From Falsiroseomonas bella (lineage in GTDB: Bacteria > Pseudomonadota > Alphaproteobacteria > Acetobacterales > Acetobacteraceae), in assembly GCF_003173615.1 (NCBI RefSeq), contig NZ_QGNA01000003.1, positions 62,001 to 126,000 on the forward strand: a stretch of DNA of 64,000 nt, given 5' to 3'. The position numbers were made by a program, and so were the translations under genes. Positions 19,202 to 28,141 of the stretch are shown here, piece after piece (positions within the stretch are counted from its first letter, which is position 1; every line of letters begins with the position of its first letter). The notes below the pieces were generated by a model, which saw only the letters and a list, made by a program, of their open reading frames with translations, was not told the origin of the DNA and ran no database searches.

Positions 19202-20058
19202 GCGACTGGGCACTCGATCTCGGCGGCATGACGCTGCGCGGCGTGGCGGACGAGGATCCGTTCGAACTGCCGCGCGACCTGCTCTTCCCGGGCGCCGATC
19301 CCGCGCTGCTGCACCGCGCTGCTGCGCTCGATCCGCTCGGGGTCGATCCGGCGCGCGACAGCATCCTCCTGCGCGTGCAGGTCTTCGTGATCGAGCATGC
19401 CGGCCGCGTGATCCTGGTGGATGGCGGCATCGGCGACGGGAAGGAGCGACCGGCCCGCGCCTCCTGGCATCGGCGCAACACCGATTTCCTCCATCGCCTC
19501 GGCGTCGCGCCGGAGGATGTGGATATGCTGCTGTTCACGCATCTGCATGCGGACCATGTCGGCTGGGCAACGCGGAAGGTGGAGTGGCGCTGGGTGCCGA
19601 CCTTCCCGAAGGCGCGGCATGTCGTGCCCGAGGTCGAATACGCCCATTGGGAAGCGCGCAACGCCACCGCGCCGGCAAACCATGGCAGCTTCGAGGACAG
19701 CGTCCTGCCGCTGGCCGAGGCCGGGCTGCTCGATCGCGTGCCGCTCGATCACGTGCCCGTTCCCGGCCTGCGCTTCCGCCACCTGCCGGGGCATACGCCG
19801 GGACAGGTGGGTATCCTGCTGGAGGGAGCGAAGCGCCCGGCGCTGATCGCGGCGGACGCCGTGCATCATCCGATGCAGTTGCTGGCGCCGCGGCTGGTCT
19901 CGCGCTTCTGCTCCGATCCCACGGACGCGGTCGCGACGCGCCTGGCGCTGCTGGAGGAGGCCGCTGCCGACGGCCTTGCATTGGTGCCGCATCACGCGCG
20001 CGGCCGCCGCCTGTGGCAGGTCGCGCGCGACGGGGACGCCTACACGCTGAAAGCGTAG
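19198..20058 (+). CDS. Metallo-beta-lactamase-fold hydrolase (lactonase-like)
   Basis: A 286-residue MBL-fold enzyme with the zinc motif THLHADHVGW near residue 118 and further ligands in GHTPGQ and the ADAVHH segment. There is no signal peptide, so it is cytoplasmic. The overall layout resembles AiiA/lactonase-like MBL hydrolases. The GTG start overlaps the SDR stop (GTGA). It ends one base before the convergent deacetylase gene. A second, related MBL protein occurs at 41982-42857 (shared VPTFPxAR segment). Its position behind an SDR suggests lactone or ester opening, as inference only. Confidence 0.85.
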   Translation: MSDWALDLGGMTLRGVADEDPFELPRDLLFPGADPALLHRAAALDPLGVDPARDSILLRVQVFVIEHAGRVILVDGGIGDGKERPARASWHRRNTDFLHRLGVAPEDVDMLLFTHLHADHVGWATRKVEWRWVPTFPKARHVVPEVEYAHWEARNATAPANHGSFEDSVLPLAEAGLLDRVPLDHVPVPGLRFRHLPGHTPGQVGILLEGAKRPALIAADAVHHPMQLLAPRLVSRFCSDPTDAVATRLALLEEAAADGLALVPHHARGRRLWQVARDGDAYTLKA

Positions 20059-20059
20059 G

Positions 20060-20965
20060 TCAGCCGATATGCTCGGCGTGGTGCTCCAGGTACCACGCCG
20101 CGATCTCCTCCCGCGTCGTCCACCACACATCGCGAAAAGTCTTGGCGTAGTCCACGAAGTCGCGCAGCGCGCGGATGCGGAAGGGCTGGCCGATGACATG
20201 CGGATGCAGGCCGATGTTCATCAGCCGCCCGCTGCTCGCGCCTTCCCGGTAGAGCTCGTCGAACTGTTCCTTGAACACCGAGAAGGCGCCGTTCACGTCC
20301 TTGCCCTGGCGCAGGAAGACGGTGAAGTCGTTCACCTCCGAGGTGTAGGGGATCGAGACCATCCTCCGCCCGCCCTCGCAATGCATCAGGTAGGGCTGGT
20401 CGTCGTTCAGCAGGTCGGTGAAGAAGGTCAGCCCTTCCTCGGCCAGGATGTCCGGCGTGTTGGGCGTGGAGCGCAGGGAGCAGGAGAGCCAGCCCTTCGC
20501 CGGCTTGCCGACGACCTCGCGATACACCTTCAGCGTCTCGCGGATCACCTGCCGCTCGCCCTCGATGTCGAACTGGTAGTTGCTGAGCAGGTCCGTCTGC
20601 ACGTAGTTGTGCGCCACGATCTCCCAGCCGCGATCCACGGCGTGCTGCACCACGGCGCGGCGTTCCAGGCCCATCTTGGCGTTCATCGTGCAACTGGTCG
20701 GCACGCCCGCGCGCTCGAAGGTCTCGAACATGCGCCAGACGCCGACGCGGTGGCCGTATTCGCGCCAGGTCCAGTTCGGGTTGTCGTAGACATTGCCCGG
20801 CAGCATGTCGGTGATGATGGAAGGACCGCCCGGATAGAAGGGCTTGTCCGTGTCCTTCACCTGATCCCAATACTCCAGGTTGGTGGTGATCAGCATCGCG
20901 ATGCGCGCGCCGTTCGGCCAGCGCAGGGGCTTGCGGTGCGGCATCGGGACGAAATCGTAGCGCAT
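20060..20965 (-). CDS. Polysaccharide-deacetylase / PuuE-allantoinase-type amide hydrolase
   Basis: A 301-residue NodB-fold protein without a signal peptide. PuuE-like features are the N-terminal WPNGARIAMLITTNLEYWD, then YGHRVGVWRMFETFERAGVP, EIVAHNYVQTD (a metal-site region) and IGLHPHVIGQPFR near the C-terminus. This cytosolic subfamily usually hydrolyses cyclic or acyl amides (allantoin-like) rather than cell-wall sugar. The start chosen is ATG at 20965; the longer frame encodes low-complexity Arg/Gly sequence. It is convergent with the MBL gene and divergent from the phosphonate-hydrolase operon. Confidence 0.82.
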   Translation of the reverse strand: MRYDFVPMPHRKPLRWPNGARIAMLITTNLEYWDQVKDTDKPFYPGGPSIITDMLPGNVYDNPNWTWREYGHRVGVWRMFETFERAGVPTSCTMNAKMGLERRAVVQHAVDRGWEIVAHNYVQTDLLSNYQFDIEGERQVIRETLKVYREVVGKPAKGWLSCSLRSTPNTPDILAEEGLTFFTDLLNDDQPYLMHCEGGRRMVSIPYTSEVNDFTVFLRQGKDVNGAFSVFKEQFDELYREGASSGRLMNIGLHPHVIGQPFRIRALRDFVDYAKTFRDVWWTTREEIAAWYLEHHAEHIG

Positions 20966-21285
20966 CGTATTGCCTCTTCGCCGGCCAGGGAGGTGGTGAT
21001 CGCGCGCTGACCCGTCTTGTCGGAGGCGGCGGTGCGCGAGTCCGCCGTCATCCGGATCGGACGATGCCTGCCCCGAGTCACCTCCGCAAGGCGAGGCCTC
21101 CCGCCCCAGGACCTGCGCCTTGCGGCGCAGCCTCCTGACCGTGTGCAACGGCGATCCGGACAAGACGGCAAGTCGTCCATGCAATCCTTGCTCGCTGCGG
21201 CGCTTGTCATGGAAGCGCGTCGCCATCGTCACCTGACTGTCGCCATCCGCGGCTAATCCCATGGCGCCCTGTAGAGGAGCTTGGG
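20966..21285. other. 320-base divergent intergenic region
   Basis: This gap lies between the start of the deacetylase-family gene (minus) and the start of the phosphonate-hydrolase operon (plus), so promoters for both must be here. I saw no convincing -10/-35 pair, dyad, riboswitch or small gene. A GAGGAG ribosome site ends the region just before 21286. Confidence 0.5.
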
Positions 21286-22851
21286 ATGCCGCAGCGCCGC
21301 AACGTGTTGCTCATCGTGGTGGACCAGTGGCGCGCGGACTTCGTGCCGCATCTCGGTGCCGGATTCCTCAAGACGCCGAACCTCGATCGGCTCTGTCGAG
21401 AGGGCGTGACGTTCCGCAATCACGTCACCACGGCGGTGCCCTGCGGCCCGGCGCGGGCAAGCCTGCTGACGGGCCTCTATCTGATGAACCACCGAGCCGT
21501 GCAGAACACCGTGCCGCTCGATGCGCGGCACACCAATCTCGGCAAGCAGCTGCGGCTGATCGGCTATGATCCCGCGCTGATCGGCTACACCACCACCACG
21601 CCCGATCCGCGCACCAGCGGGCCGCGCGATCCGCGCTTCACCACGCTCGGCGACCTGATGGACGGCTTCCGCAGCGTCGGCGCCTTCGAGCCGAACATGG
21701 ACGGCTACTTCGGATGGCTCGCGCATCAGGGCTACACCCTGCCGCCGCGGCGCGAGGACATCTGGCTGCCGGAAGGCGAGGACGCGGTGCCGGGCGTGAC
21801 CGACCGTCCCTGCCGCATCCCTGCCGAACTCAGCGACAGCACCTTCTTCACCGAGCGTGCGCTGACCTACCTGAAGGGGCGCAACGGCAAGCCCTGGTTC
21901 CTGCATCTCGGCTACTACCGCCCGCATCCGCCCTTCATCGCGCCTGCGCCCTATCACGCGATGTATGCGCCTTCCGACATGCCCGCGCCCATCCGCCGTG
22001 CCCGGTGGGAGGAGGAAGCGGCGCAGCATCCGTTGCTGCGCTTCTACCTGCGCGGCATCAGCCAGGGCAGCTTCTTCCACGGCGCGGGCGGCGCGGCGAC
22101 GGCGCTGCAGGAAGGCGCGATCCGCCAGATGCGCGCCACCTATGCGGGGCTGATCACGGAGATCGACGACTGCCTTGGCCGCGTCTTCGCCTGGCTCGAC
22201 GAGAACGGCCAGTGGGACGACACGATGATCGTCTTCACATCGGACCATGGCGAGCAGCTCGGCGACCATTGGCTGCTCGGCAAGGTCGGCTACCACGACG
22301 AGAGCTTTCGCATCCCGCTGGTGGTGAAGGATGCGGGCCGCAACGACCGGGCCGGCGCGGTGGAGACTGCCTTCACAGAGAGCGTGGACGTGATGCCGAC
22401 CATCCTCGAGGCGCTGGGCGGCAGCATCCCGCGCGCCTGCGACGGGCGCTCCATCCTGCCGCTGCTTGACGGGCCCGAGCCGCAAGGGTGGCGCGACCAC
22501 CTCTTCTACGAATACGACTTCCGCGACGTGCACTATTCCAGGCCGGAAGGCGAGCTCGGCCTCGGGATGGACGACAGCGCGCTCTGCGTGGTGCAGGACG
22601 CGCGCTACAAATACGTGCACTTCGCCGCGTTGCCGCCGCTGTTCTTCGACCTGCAGCGCGATCCCCACGGCTTCGAGAACCTGGCCGAGGACACGGCTCA
22701 TGCCGGCCTGGTGAAGGACTACGCGCAGAAGGCGCTGTCGCACCGCATGCGCCATGCCGAGCGCACGCTGACGCATTTCCGCGCGACGCCGCAGGGCCTG
22801 GAGGAGCGGGGCGTCGCCGCCCCGCCCGCCATGCCGCGCGCCGCCGAATAG
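21286..22851 (+). CDS. Phosphonate monoester hydrolase / arylsulfatase-fold phosphodiesterase
   Basis: A 521-residue alkaline-phosphatase-superfamily enzyme. D13 (VVDQW) is a metal ligand. C53-G-P-A-R57 is the sulfatase CxPxR signature whose Cys becomes formylglycine, and TSDHGEQLGDH near residue 318 supplies further metal ligands. The stretch after the Cys (LLTGLYLMNHRAVQNTVPLD) closely matches rhizobial phosphonate monoester hydrolase/PehA as I remember it. There is no signal peptide, so it acts in the cytoplasm on imported phosphonate esters, phosphodiesters or sulfate esters. It is the first gene of a seven-gene operon with a peptide-type ABC importer and a second phosphodiesterase-fold enzyme. 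Confidence 0.85.
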   Translation: MPQRRNVLLIVVDQWRADFVPHLGAGFLKTPNLDRLCREGVTFRNHVTTAVPCGPARASLLTGLYLMNHRAVQNTVPLDARHTNLGKQLRLIGYDPALIGYTTTTPDPRTSGPRDPRFTTLGDLMDGFRSVGAFEPNMDGYFGWLAHQGYTLPPRREDIWLPEGEDAVPGVTDRPCRIPAELSDSTFFTERALTYLKGRNGKPWFLHLGYYRPHPPFIAPAPYHAMYAPSDMPAPIRRARWEEEAAQHPLLRFYLRGISQGSFFHGAGGAATALQEGAIRQMRATYAGLITEIDDCLGRVFAWLDENGQWDDTMIVFTSDHGEQLGDHWLLGKVGYHDESFRIPLVVKDAGRNDRAGAVETAFTESVDVMPTILEALGGSIPRACDGRSILPLLDGPEPQGWRDHLFYEYDFRDVHYSRPEGELGLGMDDSALCVVQDARYKYVHFAALPPLFFDLQRDPHGFENLAEDTAHAGLVKDYAQKALSHRMRHAERTLTHFRATPQGLEERGVAAPPAMPRAAE

Positions 22852-22872
22852 ATCGCTTCTCCCAGCACGAGG

Positions 22873-24501
22873 ATGTCGTCGATGATCCGTCGCCGCCTGC
22901 TGCTCGCCACGCCCGCCCTCGCCGCGCTGCCGCGCTTCGCCATCGCGCAGGCCGACCAGCGCCCCGCCATCACCGTCGCCGTGCAGAAGGTGGTGAACTC
23001 CAACACGCTCGAGGTGCTGCGCGAGCAGTCCAATGTCGGCGAGCGCGTCTTCTACACTGCCATGTGGGAGGGGCTGATCGGTCGCAACTGGCTGGGCAAG
23101 CTGGAGAGCGTGCCGGGTCTCGCCACCGAATGGCGCCGCCTGGATGACCGCACCGTGGAGCTGACGCTCCGCCAGGGCGTGCGCTTCCACAACGGCGACG
23201 AGATGACGGCCGAGGACGTCGTCTTCTCCTTCGGCCGCGAGCGCATGTTCGGCACCGGCGAGGGCGCGCCCGCTTCCGGCACCCTGTTCACGCGCATTCC
23301 GGGTCAGGGCATGCAGGGCAAGGAGCTGCCGCCCGAGGTCATCGCCGTTGCCCGCCGCAACTGGCCGGCGCTTGAGCGGGTGGAGGCGGTGGACAAATAC
23401 ACGGTCCGCTTCGTCAACCGCACGCCGGACGTGACGATGGAAGGGCGCCTCGCGCGCTACGGCAGCGACATCCATTCCCGTCGCGGCTTCGAGGAGGCGG
23501 CGACCTGGCTCGACTGGGCGCGCAAGCCGATCACCACCGGCCCCTACATGGTCGCCGAGTTCCGCCCCGATGTCTCGCTGACGCTGGCGGCGCATGACCA
23601 GTACTGGGGCGGGCGCCCGCCGCTGCGCCAGATCCGCTTCGTCGAGGTGCCGGAGGTCGCTTCCCGCATCAACGGGCTGCTCTCCGGCGAATACACCTTC
23701 GCCTGCGACATCCCGCCCGACCAGATCACCGGCATCGAGCGCAACCGGGCCTTCGAGGTGCAGGGCGGCACCATCCTGAACCACCGCCTGACGGTGTTCG
23801 ACAAGCACCACCCGACGCTGCGCGACGCGCGCGTGCGCCGCGCGCTGACGCATGCGATCGACCGGCAGGCGATCGTGGACAGCCTCTGGGCCGGGCGCAC
23901 CGTGGTGCCGAAGGGGCTGCAGTGGGACTACTACGGCGAGATGTTCGTCAGCGACTGGTCCGTGCCGCGCTACGACGTGGCGGAGGCGCGGCGGCTGCTG
24001 CGGGAGGCCGGCTACCGCGGCGACCCGATCCCGTACCGCCTGCTGAACAACTACTACACCAACCAGGTCGGGACCGCGCAGATCCTGGTCGAGATGTGGC
24101 GGCAGGCTGGCCTGAACGTGCAGATCCAGATGGTGGAGAACTGGGCGCAGATCTTCTCCCGCGAGACGCCGCGCGCGATCCGCGACTGGTCGAACAGCGC
24201 GCCCTTCAATGACCCGGTTTCCTCCATCGTCAACCAGCACGGCCCGAACGGGCAGCAGCAGCAGGTGGGCGAGTGGACCAATGAGGAGATGAACCGCCTC
24301 TCGGTCGAGCTGGAGACCAGCACCGACCGCGCCCGGCGGCGCGTGGTGTTCCGGCGCATGCTGGAGATCGCGGAGCGCGAGGATCCGGCCTTCACCGTGC
24401 TGCACCAGAACGCGACCTTCACCGCGAAGCGGCGCGACACGCCGTGGAAGGCGAGCCCTGCCTTCGCCATGGATTTCCGCGCCGGCAACTGGGGGGCCTG
24501 A
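22873..24501 (+). CDS. Peptide/nickel-type ABC transporter substrate-binding protein, copy 1
   Basis: A 542-residue SBP_bac_5 protein. Its leader (MIRRRLLLATPALAALP, cleavage near AIAQA) has a twin-arginine flavour. Body features are DDRTVELTLRQGVRFHNGDEMTAEDVVFSF, PITTGPYMVAEF and DQYWGG; the YYTNQVGTAQIL segment is shared with the next gene. It delivers substrate to the DppBC-like channel encoded downstream. It is the same length as its neighbour and easily alignable with it end to end, so the pair arose by tandem duplication. Substrate unknown; the flanking enzymes suggest a phosphate-ester-containing compound. Confidence 0.9.
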   Translation: MSSMIRRRLLLATPALAALPRFAIAQADQRPAITVAVQKVVNSNTLEVLREQSNVGERVFYTAMWEGLIGRNWLGKLESVPGLATEWRRLDDRTVELTLRQGVRFHNGDEMTAEDVVFSFGRERMFGTGEGAPASGTLFTRIPGQGMQGKELPPEVIAVARRNWPALERVEAVDKYTVRFVNRTPDVTMEGRLARYGSDIHSRRGFEEAATWLDWARKPITTGPYMVAEFRPDVSLTLAAHDQYWGGRPPLRQIRFVEVPEVASRINGLLSGEYTFACDIPPDQITGIERNRAFEVQGGTILNHRLTVFDKHHPTLRDARVRRALTHAIDRQAIVDSLWAGRTVVPKGLQWDYYGEMFVSDWSVPRYDVAEARRLLREAGYRGDPIPYRLLNNYYTNQVGTAQILVEMWRQAGLNVQIQMVENWAQIFSRETPRAIRDWSNSAPFNDPVSSIVNQHGPNGQQQQVGEWTNEEMNRLSVELETSTDRARRRVVFRRMLEIAEREDPAFTVLHQNATFTAKRRDTPWKASPAFAMDFRAGNWGA

Positions 24502-24505
24502 GGCG

Positions 24506-26134
24506 ATGATTTCCCTGTCCCGCCGCGCTGCCTTCGGCGCAACGGCCGCGCTCGTCCTGCCCCGCTTCGCGGTCGCCCAGGGGACGTCCACGTCTGACCA
24601 GCGCCCGACGATCACCATCGCGGTGCAGAAGGTCGCCAACACCAACACCCTGGAGACGCTGCGCGAGCAGTCCAATGTCGGCAGCCGCACCTGGAACAGC
24701 TATGGCGAGACGCTGATCGAGCAGAGCTGGTCCGGCGATCTCGGCCTCAAGCCCGCGCTGGCCGAGAGCTGGCGGCGCATCGACGATCGCACGGTGGAGC
24801 TGACGCTGCGCGACGGCGTGCGCTTCCATGACGGGCGGGTGATGACCGCCGAGGACGTCGCCTTCTCCTTCGGCCCGGAGCGCATGGGCTGGAACCTCAC
24901 GGTCGAGCAGGCGCGCAACCTGTTCGGCACGGTGCCGGGCCGCACCCAGGGCCGCACGCCGCCGCCCGAAGTCCTCGCTGTCGCGCGCCGCACCTTCCCG
25001 GCTTTCGAGAAGATCGAGGTCGTGGATGCGCGCCGGGTGCGCTTCGTCAACCGCGTCCCCGACGTGACGCTGGAGGGGCGGATCAGCCGCAACGTCGGCA
25101 TGATCGTCAGCCGCGCCGCCTTCGAGGCGGCGCCGACCTGGCTCGACTGGGCGCGGCGGCCCGTGGGGACCGGCCCCTATCGCGTGGCGGAGTTCCGCCC
25201 CGACCAGGTGTTGGTGCTTGAAGCCTTCGACGAGTACTGGGGCGGCCGTCCGCCGATCGCGCGGCTGCGTTTCGTCGAGGTGCCCGAAGTCGCCTCCCGC
25301 ATCAACATGCTCCTGACCGGCGAGGCCGACTTCGCCTGCGACATGCCGCCGGACCAGATCGGCACGGTGGAGCGCAACCCCCGCCACCAGGTGGTCGGCG
25401 GGACGATCATGAACCACCGCCTGACGGTGTTCGACAAGAACCATCCGCAGCTCGCCAATCCGCTGGTGCGCCGGGCCTTCACCCATGCGATCGACCGCCA
25501 GGCGATCGTGGAGGCGCTGTGGGGCGGCCGCACCGTCGTGCCGCGGGGCTTGCAGTTCGAGTTCTACGGAGCGATGTACCAGCGCGACTGGGAGCCGCCG
25601 CGCCACGATCCGGCGGAGGCGCGGCGCCTGCTGCGCGAGGCCGGGTATCGCGGCGAGCCGATCCCGTATCGCTTGCTGAACAACTACTACACCAACCAGG
25701 TCGCCACCGCGCAGATCCTGTTGGAGGGCTGGCGCCAGGCGGGGCTCAACGTGCAGATCGAGATGCGGGAGAACTTCCCGCAGGTCCTCTCGCGCGAAGG
25801 GCAGCGCGGCGTGCGGGACTGGTCGAACAGCGCAAGCTTCAACGATCCCTCCGCCTCCATCACCAGCCAGCATGGGCCGCAGGGCCAGCAATGGCAGATC
25901 GGGGAGTGGCGCAACGACGAGTTCGGGCGTCTCTCGCAGGAGCTCGACACTTCCACCGACCGGGCGCGGCGGGGCGTGGTGTTCCGGCGCCTGCTGGAGA
26001 TCGCGGAGCGCGAGGACCCCGCCTACACCGTGCTGCACCAGTCGGTGAACCTCACCGCGAAGCGCCGCGACCTCGCCTGGCAGCCGGTGCAGTCCTTCGT
26101 TATGGATTTCCGCAGCCGCAACTGGGGGGCCTGA
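24506..26134 (+). CDS. Peptide/nickel-type ABC transporter substrate-binding protein, copy 2
   Basis: A 542-residue paralogue of the preceding gene, starting five bases after its stop. Leader MISLSRRAAFGATAAL, cleavage near AVAQG. It shares RPTITIAVQKVANTNTLE, VGTGPYRVAEFRPD, DEYWGGRPP and LNNYYTNQVATAQIL with copy 1. It differs mainly in the segments following the EDVxFSF motif and around residues 120-160, where ligand-contacting loops of this fold often lie. Keeping two receptors before one transporter suggests widened or split specificity. It ends GNWGA exactly as copy 1 does. Confidence 0.9.
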   Translation: MISLSRRAAFGATAALVLPRFAVAQGTSTSDQRPTITIAVQKVANTNTLETLREQSNVGSRTWNSYGETLIEQSWSGDLGLKPALAESWRRIDDRTVELTLRDGVRFHDGRVMTAEDVAFSFGPERMGWNLTVEQARNLFGTVPGRTQGRTPPPEVLAVARRTFPAFEKIEVVDARRVRFVNRVPDVTLEGRISRNVGMIVSRAAFEAAPTWLDWARRPVGTGPYRVAEFRPDQVLVLEAFDEYWGGRPPIARLRFVEVPEVASRINMLLTGEADFACDMPPDQIGTVERNPRHQVVGGTIMNHRLTVFDKNHPQLANPLVRRAFTHAIDRQAIVEALWGGRTVVPRGLQFEFYGAMYQRDWEPPRHDPAEARRLLREAGYRGEPIPYRLLNNYYTNQVATAQILLEGWRQAGLNVQIEMRENFPQVLSREGQRGVRDWSNSASFNDPSASITSQHGPQGQQWQIGEWRNDEFGRLSQELDTSTDRARRGVVFRRLLEIAEREDPAYTVLHQSVNLTAKRRDLAWQPVQSFVMDFRSRNWGA

Positions 26135-26137
26135 GAC

Positions 26138-27136
26138 GTGCCTGCCGGCGTCGTCACGGGCGCGCCGCTCGTCGCGATCCGCGGTCTGCGGGTCGCCTTC
26201 GATGGCCAGCCTGCGCTGCGCGGCATCGACCTCGATGTCGCGCCCGGCGAGGCGGTCGGGCTGGTCGGTGAATCAGGCTGCGGCAAGTCCGTCACCTGGC
26301 TCGCCGCGCTCGGCCTCCTGCCCGCGCGCGCCGCGATCGCGGGTCAGGTGCGGCTCGGCGAGACGGAACTGCTTGGTGCGCCGGCCACGACGCTGGAGAA
26401 GGTGCGGGGCGGACGCGTCGCGATGATCTTCCAGGATCCGGCCAGCAGCCTGAACCCGGTGCACCGCATCGGCCGGCAGATCACGGAGGCGCTGGCGCTG
26501 CACAGGGGCATCACCGGCGGGGCGGCGCGGTCGGAGGCGAGGCGCCTGCTCGACCAGGTCGGCATCCCGGATGCGGGGCGCCGTCTGGACGCCTATCCGC
26601 ACGAGCTGTCCGGCGGACAGAACCAGCGCGTGATGATCGCCATCGCGCTCGCCGGACGGCCGGAGCTGCTGGTGGCGGACGAGCCGACCACCGCGCTCGA
26701 CGTCACGATCCAGGCGCAGATCCTCGCGCTGCTGCAGCAGCTGCGGCGAGAGACGGGGATGGCGCTGGTGCTGATCAGCCACGATCTCGGCGTGGTCGCC
26801 GAGACCTGCGAGCGCGTCTGCGTGATGTATGCCGGCCGCATCGTGGAGGAGGCGCCGACGGCGCGGCTCTTCGCGGCGCCGGCGCATCCCTACACGCGCG
26901 GCCTGCTGGGCGCTTTGCCGCCGATGGACGGGCCGCGCCGGCGTCTCTCCGCCATTCCCGGCGGCGTGCCGGAGCCCTGGGCGATGCCGCCCGGCTGCGC
27001 CTTCGCCCCGCGCTGCCCGCATCGCATCGGGCCCTGCGACGGTGCTGTTCCGTCGGATGCCATGCTGGCGACCGGTCATCGCGCCGCCTGCATCCGCGCA
27101 ACCGTCGCCCCGCTGCTGGCCGAGGCAGCGGAATGA
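26138..27136 (+). CDS. dppD: Oligopeptide/dipeptide-type ABC transporter ATPase DppD-like
   Basis: A 332-residue ATPase with a GTG start three bases after the binding-protein stop. Walker A is GESGCGKS, the signature is [15 protein letters not shown], Walker B is [12 protein letters not shown], and the family-specific C-terminal oligo_HPY region carries [10 protein letters not shown]. It partners with the DppF-like ATPase encoded next, overlapping its start by four bases (ATGA). Motif complement and length are normal. The gene symbol reflects family membership, not proven dipeptide transport. Confidence 0.88.
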   Translation: MPAGVVTGAPLVAIRGLRVAFDGQPALRGIDLDVAPGEAVGLVGESGCGKSVTWLAALGLLPARAAIAGQVRLGETELLGAPATTLEKVRGGRVAMIFQDPASSLNPVHRIGRQITEALALHRGITGGAARSEARRLLDQVGIPDAGRRLDAYPHELSGGQNQRVMIAIALAGRPELLVADEPTTALDVTIQAQILALLQQLRRETGMALVLISHDLGVVAETCERVCVMYAGRIVEEAPTARLFAAPAHPYTRGLLGALPPMDGPRRRLSAIPGGVPEPWAMPPGCAFAPRCPHRIGPCDGAVPSDAMLATGHRAACIRATVAPLLAEAAE

Positions 27137-28140
27137 GGGAGGCGGCGCCGCTGCTGCGGGCGGAAGGCCTGGTCCGCCGCTATGCGATGCGGCGCGGCGC
27201 CTTCGGGCGCAGCGTGGAGGTGCGCGCCGTGGCCGGCGTATCCTTGACCGTCGAGCGCGGGCGCACGCTCGGCCTCGTCGGGGAGTCCGGCTGCGGCAAG
27301 TCCACCACCGGGCGGCTCGTGCTCGGCATGGAAGCGCCGGATGCCGGCAGCGTCGCCTTCGAGGGCAAGCCGCTTCCGTCGCCCGGCAGCGCGGCCTGGC
27401 GGGCGCAGCGCGCGCGCATGCAGATGGTCTTCCAGGATCCGCTCGGCGCGCTCGACCGCCGGCTGCCGGTCGGCGCCCAGATCGCAGAGCCGCTCGAGAT
27501 CCACGGCATCGGCGGCAAGGCGGAGCGCGCCGCACGGGTCGAAGCGCTGCTCGGCGCCGTCGGACTGCGCGCCGACCAGGCGATGCGATACCCGCATGAG
27601 CTCTCCGGTGGCCAGCGCCAGCGCGCGGTGCTGGCGCGCGCGCTCGCGACCGAACCCGCGCTGCTGGTCTGTGACGAGCCGATCAGCGCGCTCGACGTCT
27701 CGATCCAGGCGCAGGTGATGAACCTGCTGGTGGACCTGCAGGCGCAGTTCGGCATGGGCGTTCTCTTCGTCAGCCACGACCTCCGCGCCGTGCGCCAGGT
27801 GAGCCACCGCGTGGCGGTGATGTATCTCGGCCAGATCGTGGAGGAGGGGGAGCCGGATGCGGTGCTGCACGACCCGGCGCATCCCTATTCGCGGGCGCTG
27901 GTCTCGGCCATCCCGCATCCCGGCAGGGCCGGGCAGCGGATGGTGCTGCAGGGCGACCCGCCGAACCCGGCGGACCGTCCTTCCGGCTGCGCCTTCCATC
28001 CGCGCTGCCCGGTGGCGAGCGCGCTCTGCGCGCGGGAGGCGCCCGTGCTGAAGCCGCGGCCGGATGGCCGGCTGGTCGCCTGCCACGTCGCGCAGGGCGA
28101 GGCGGCGCCGGGCCAAGGCATCCTGGCGAAGGCGGCCTGA
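27133..28140 (+). CDS. dppF: Oligopeptide/dipeptide-type ABC transporter ATPase DppF-like
   Basis: A 335-residue ATPase. Walker A is [11 protein letters not shown], the signature is LSGGQRQRAVLARAL, Walker B is LLVCDEPISALD, and the C-terminal CAFHPRCPVA closes the domain. It forms the heterodimeric motor with the upstream DppD-like protein. It overlaps that gene by ATGA and is followed one base later by the permease gene. Typical length and layout. Confidence 0.88.
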   Translation: MREAAPLLRAEGLVRRYAMRRGAFGRSVEVRAVAGVSLTVERGRTLGLVGESGCGKSTTGRLVLGMEAPDAGSVAFEGKPLPSPGSAAWRAQRARMQMVFQDPLGALDRRLPVGAQIAEPLEIHGIGGKAERAARVEALLGAVGLRADQAMRYPHELSGGQRQRAVLARALATEPALLVCDEPISALDVSIQAQVMNLLVDLQAQFGMGVLFVSHDLRAVRQVSHRVAVMYLGQIVEEGEPDAVLHDPAHPYSRALVSAIPHPGRAGQRMVLQGDPPNPADRPSGCAFHPRCPVASALCAREAPVLKPRPDGRLVACHVAQGEAAPGQGILAKAA

Positions 28141-28141
28141 C

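Noticed and set aside
21253-24690. Long antisense frames opposite the phosphonate-hydrolase operon (also 24419-26038)
   Set aside because: Shadow of two conserved sense genes; no recognisable motif and no ribosome site.
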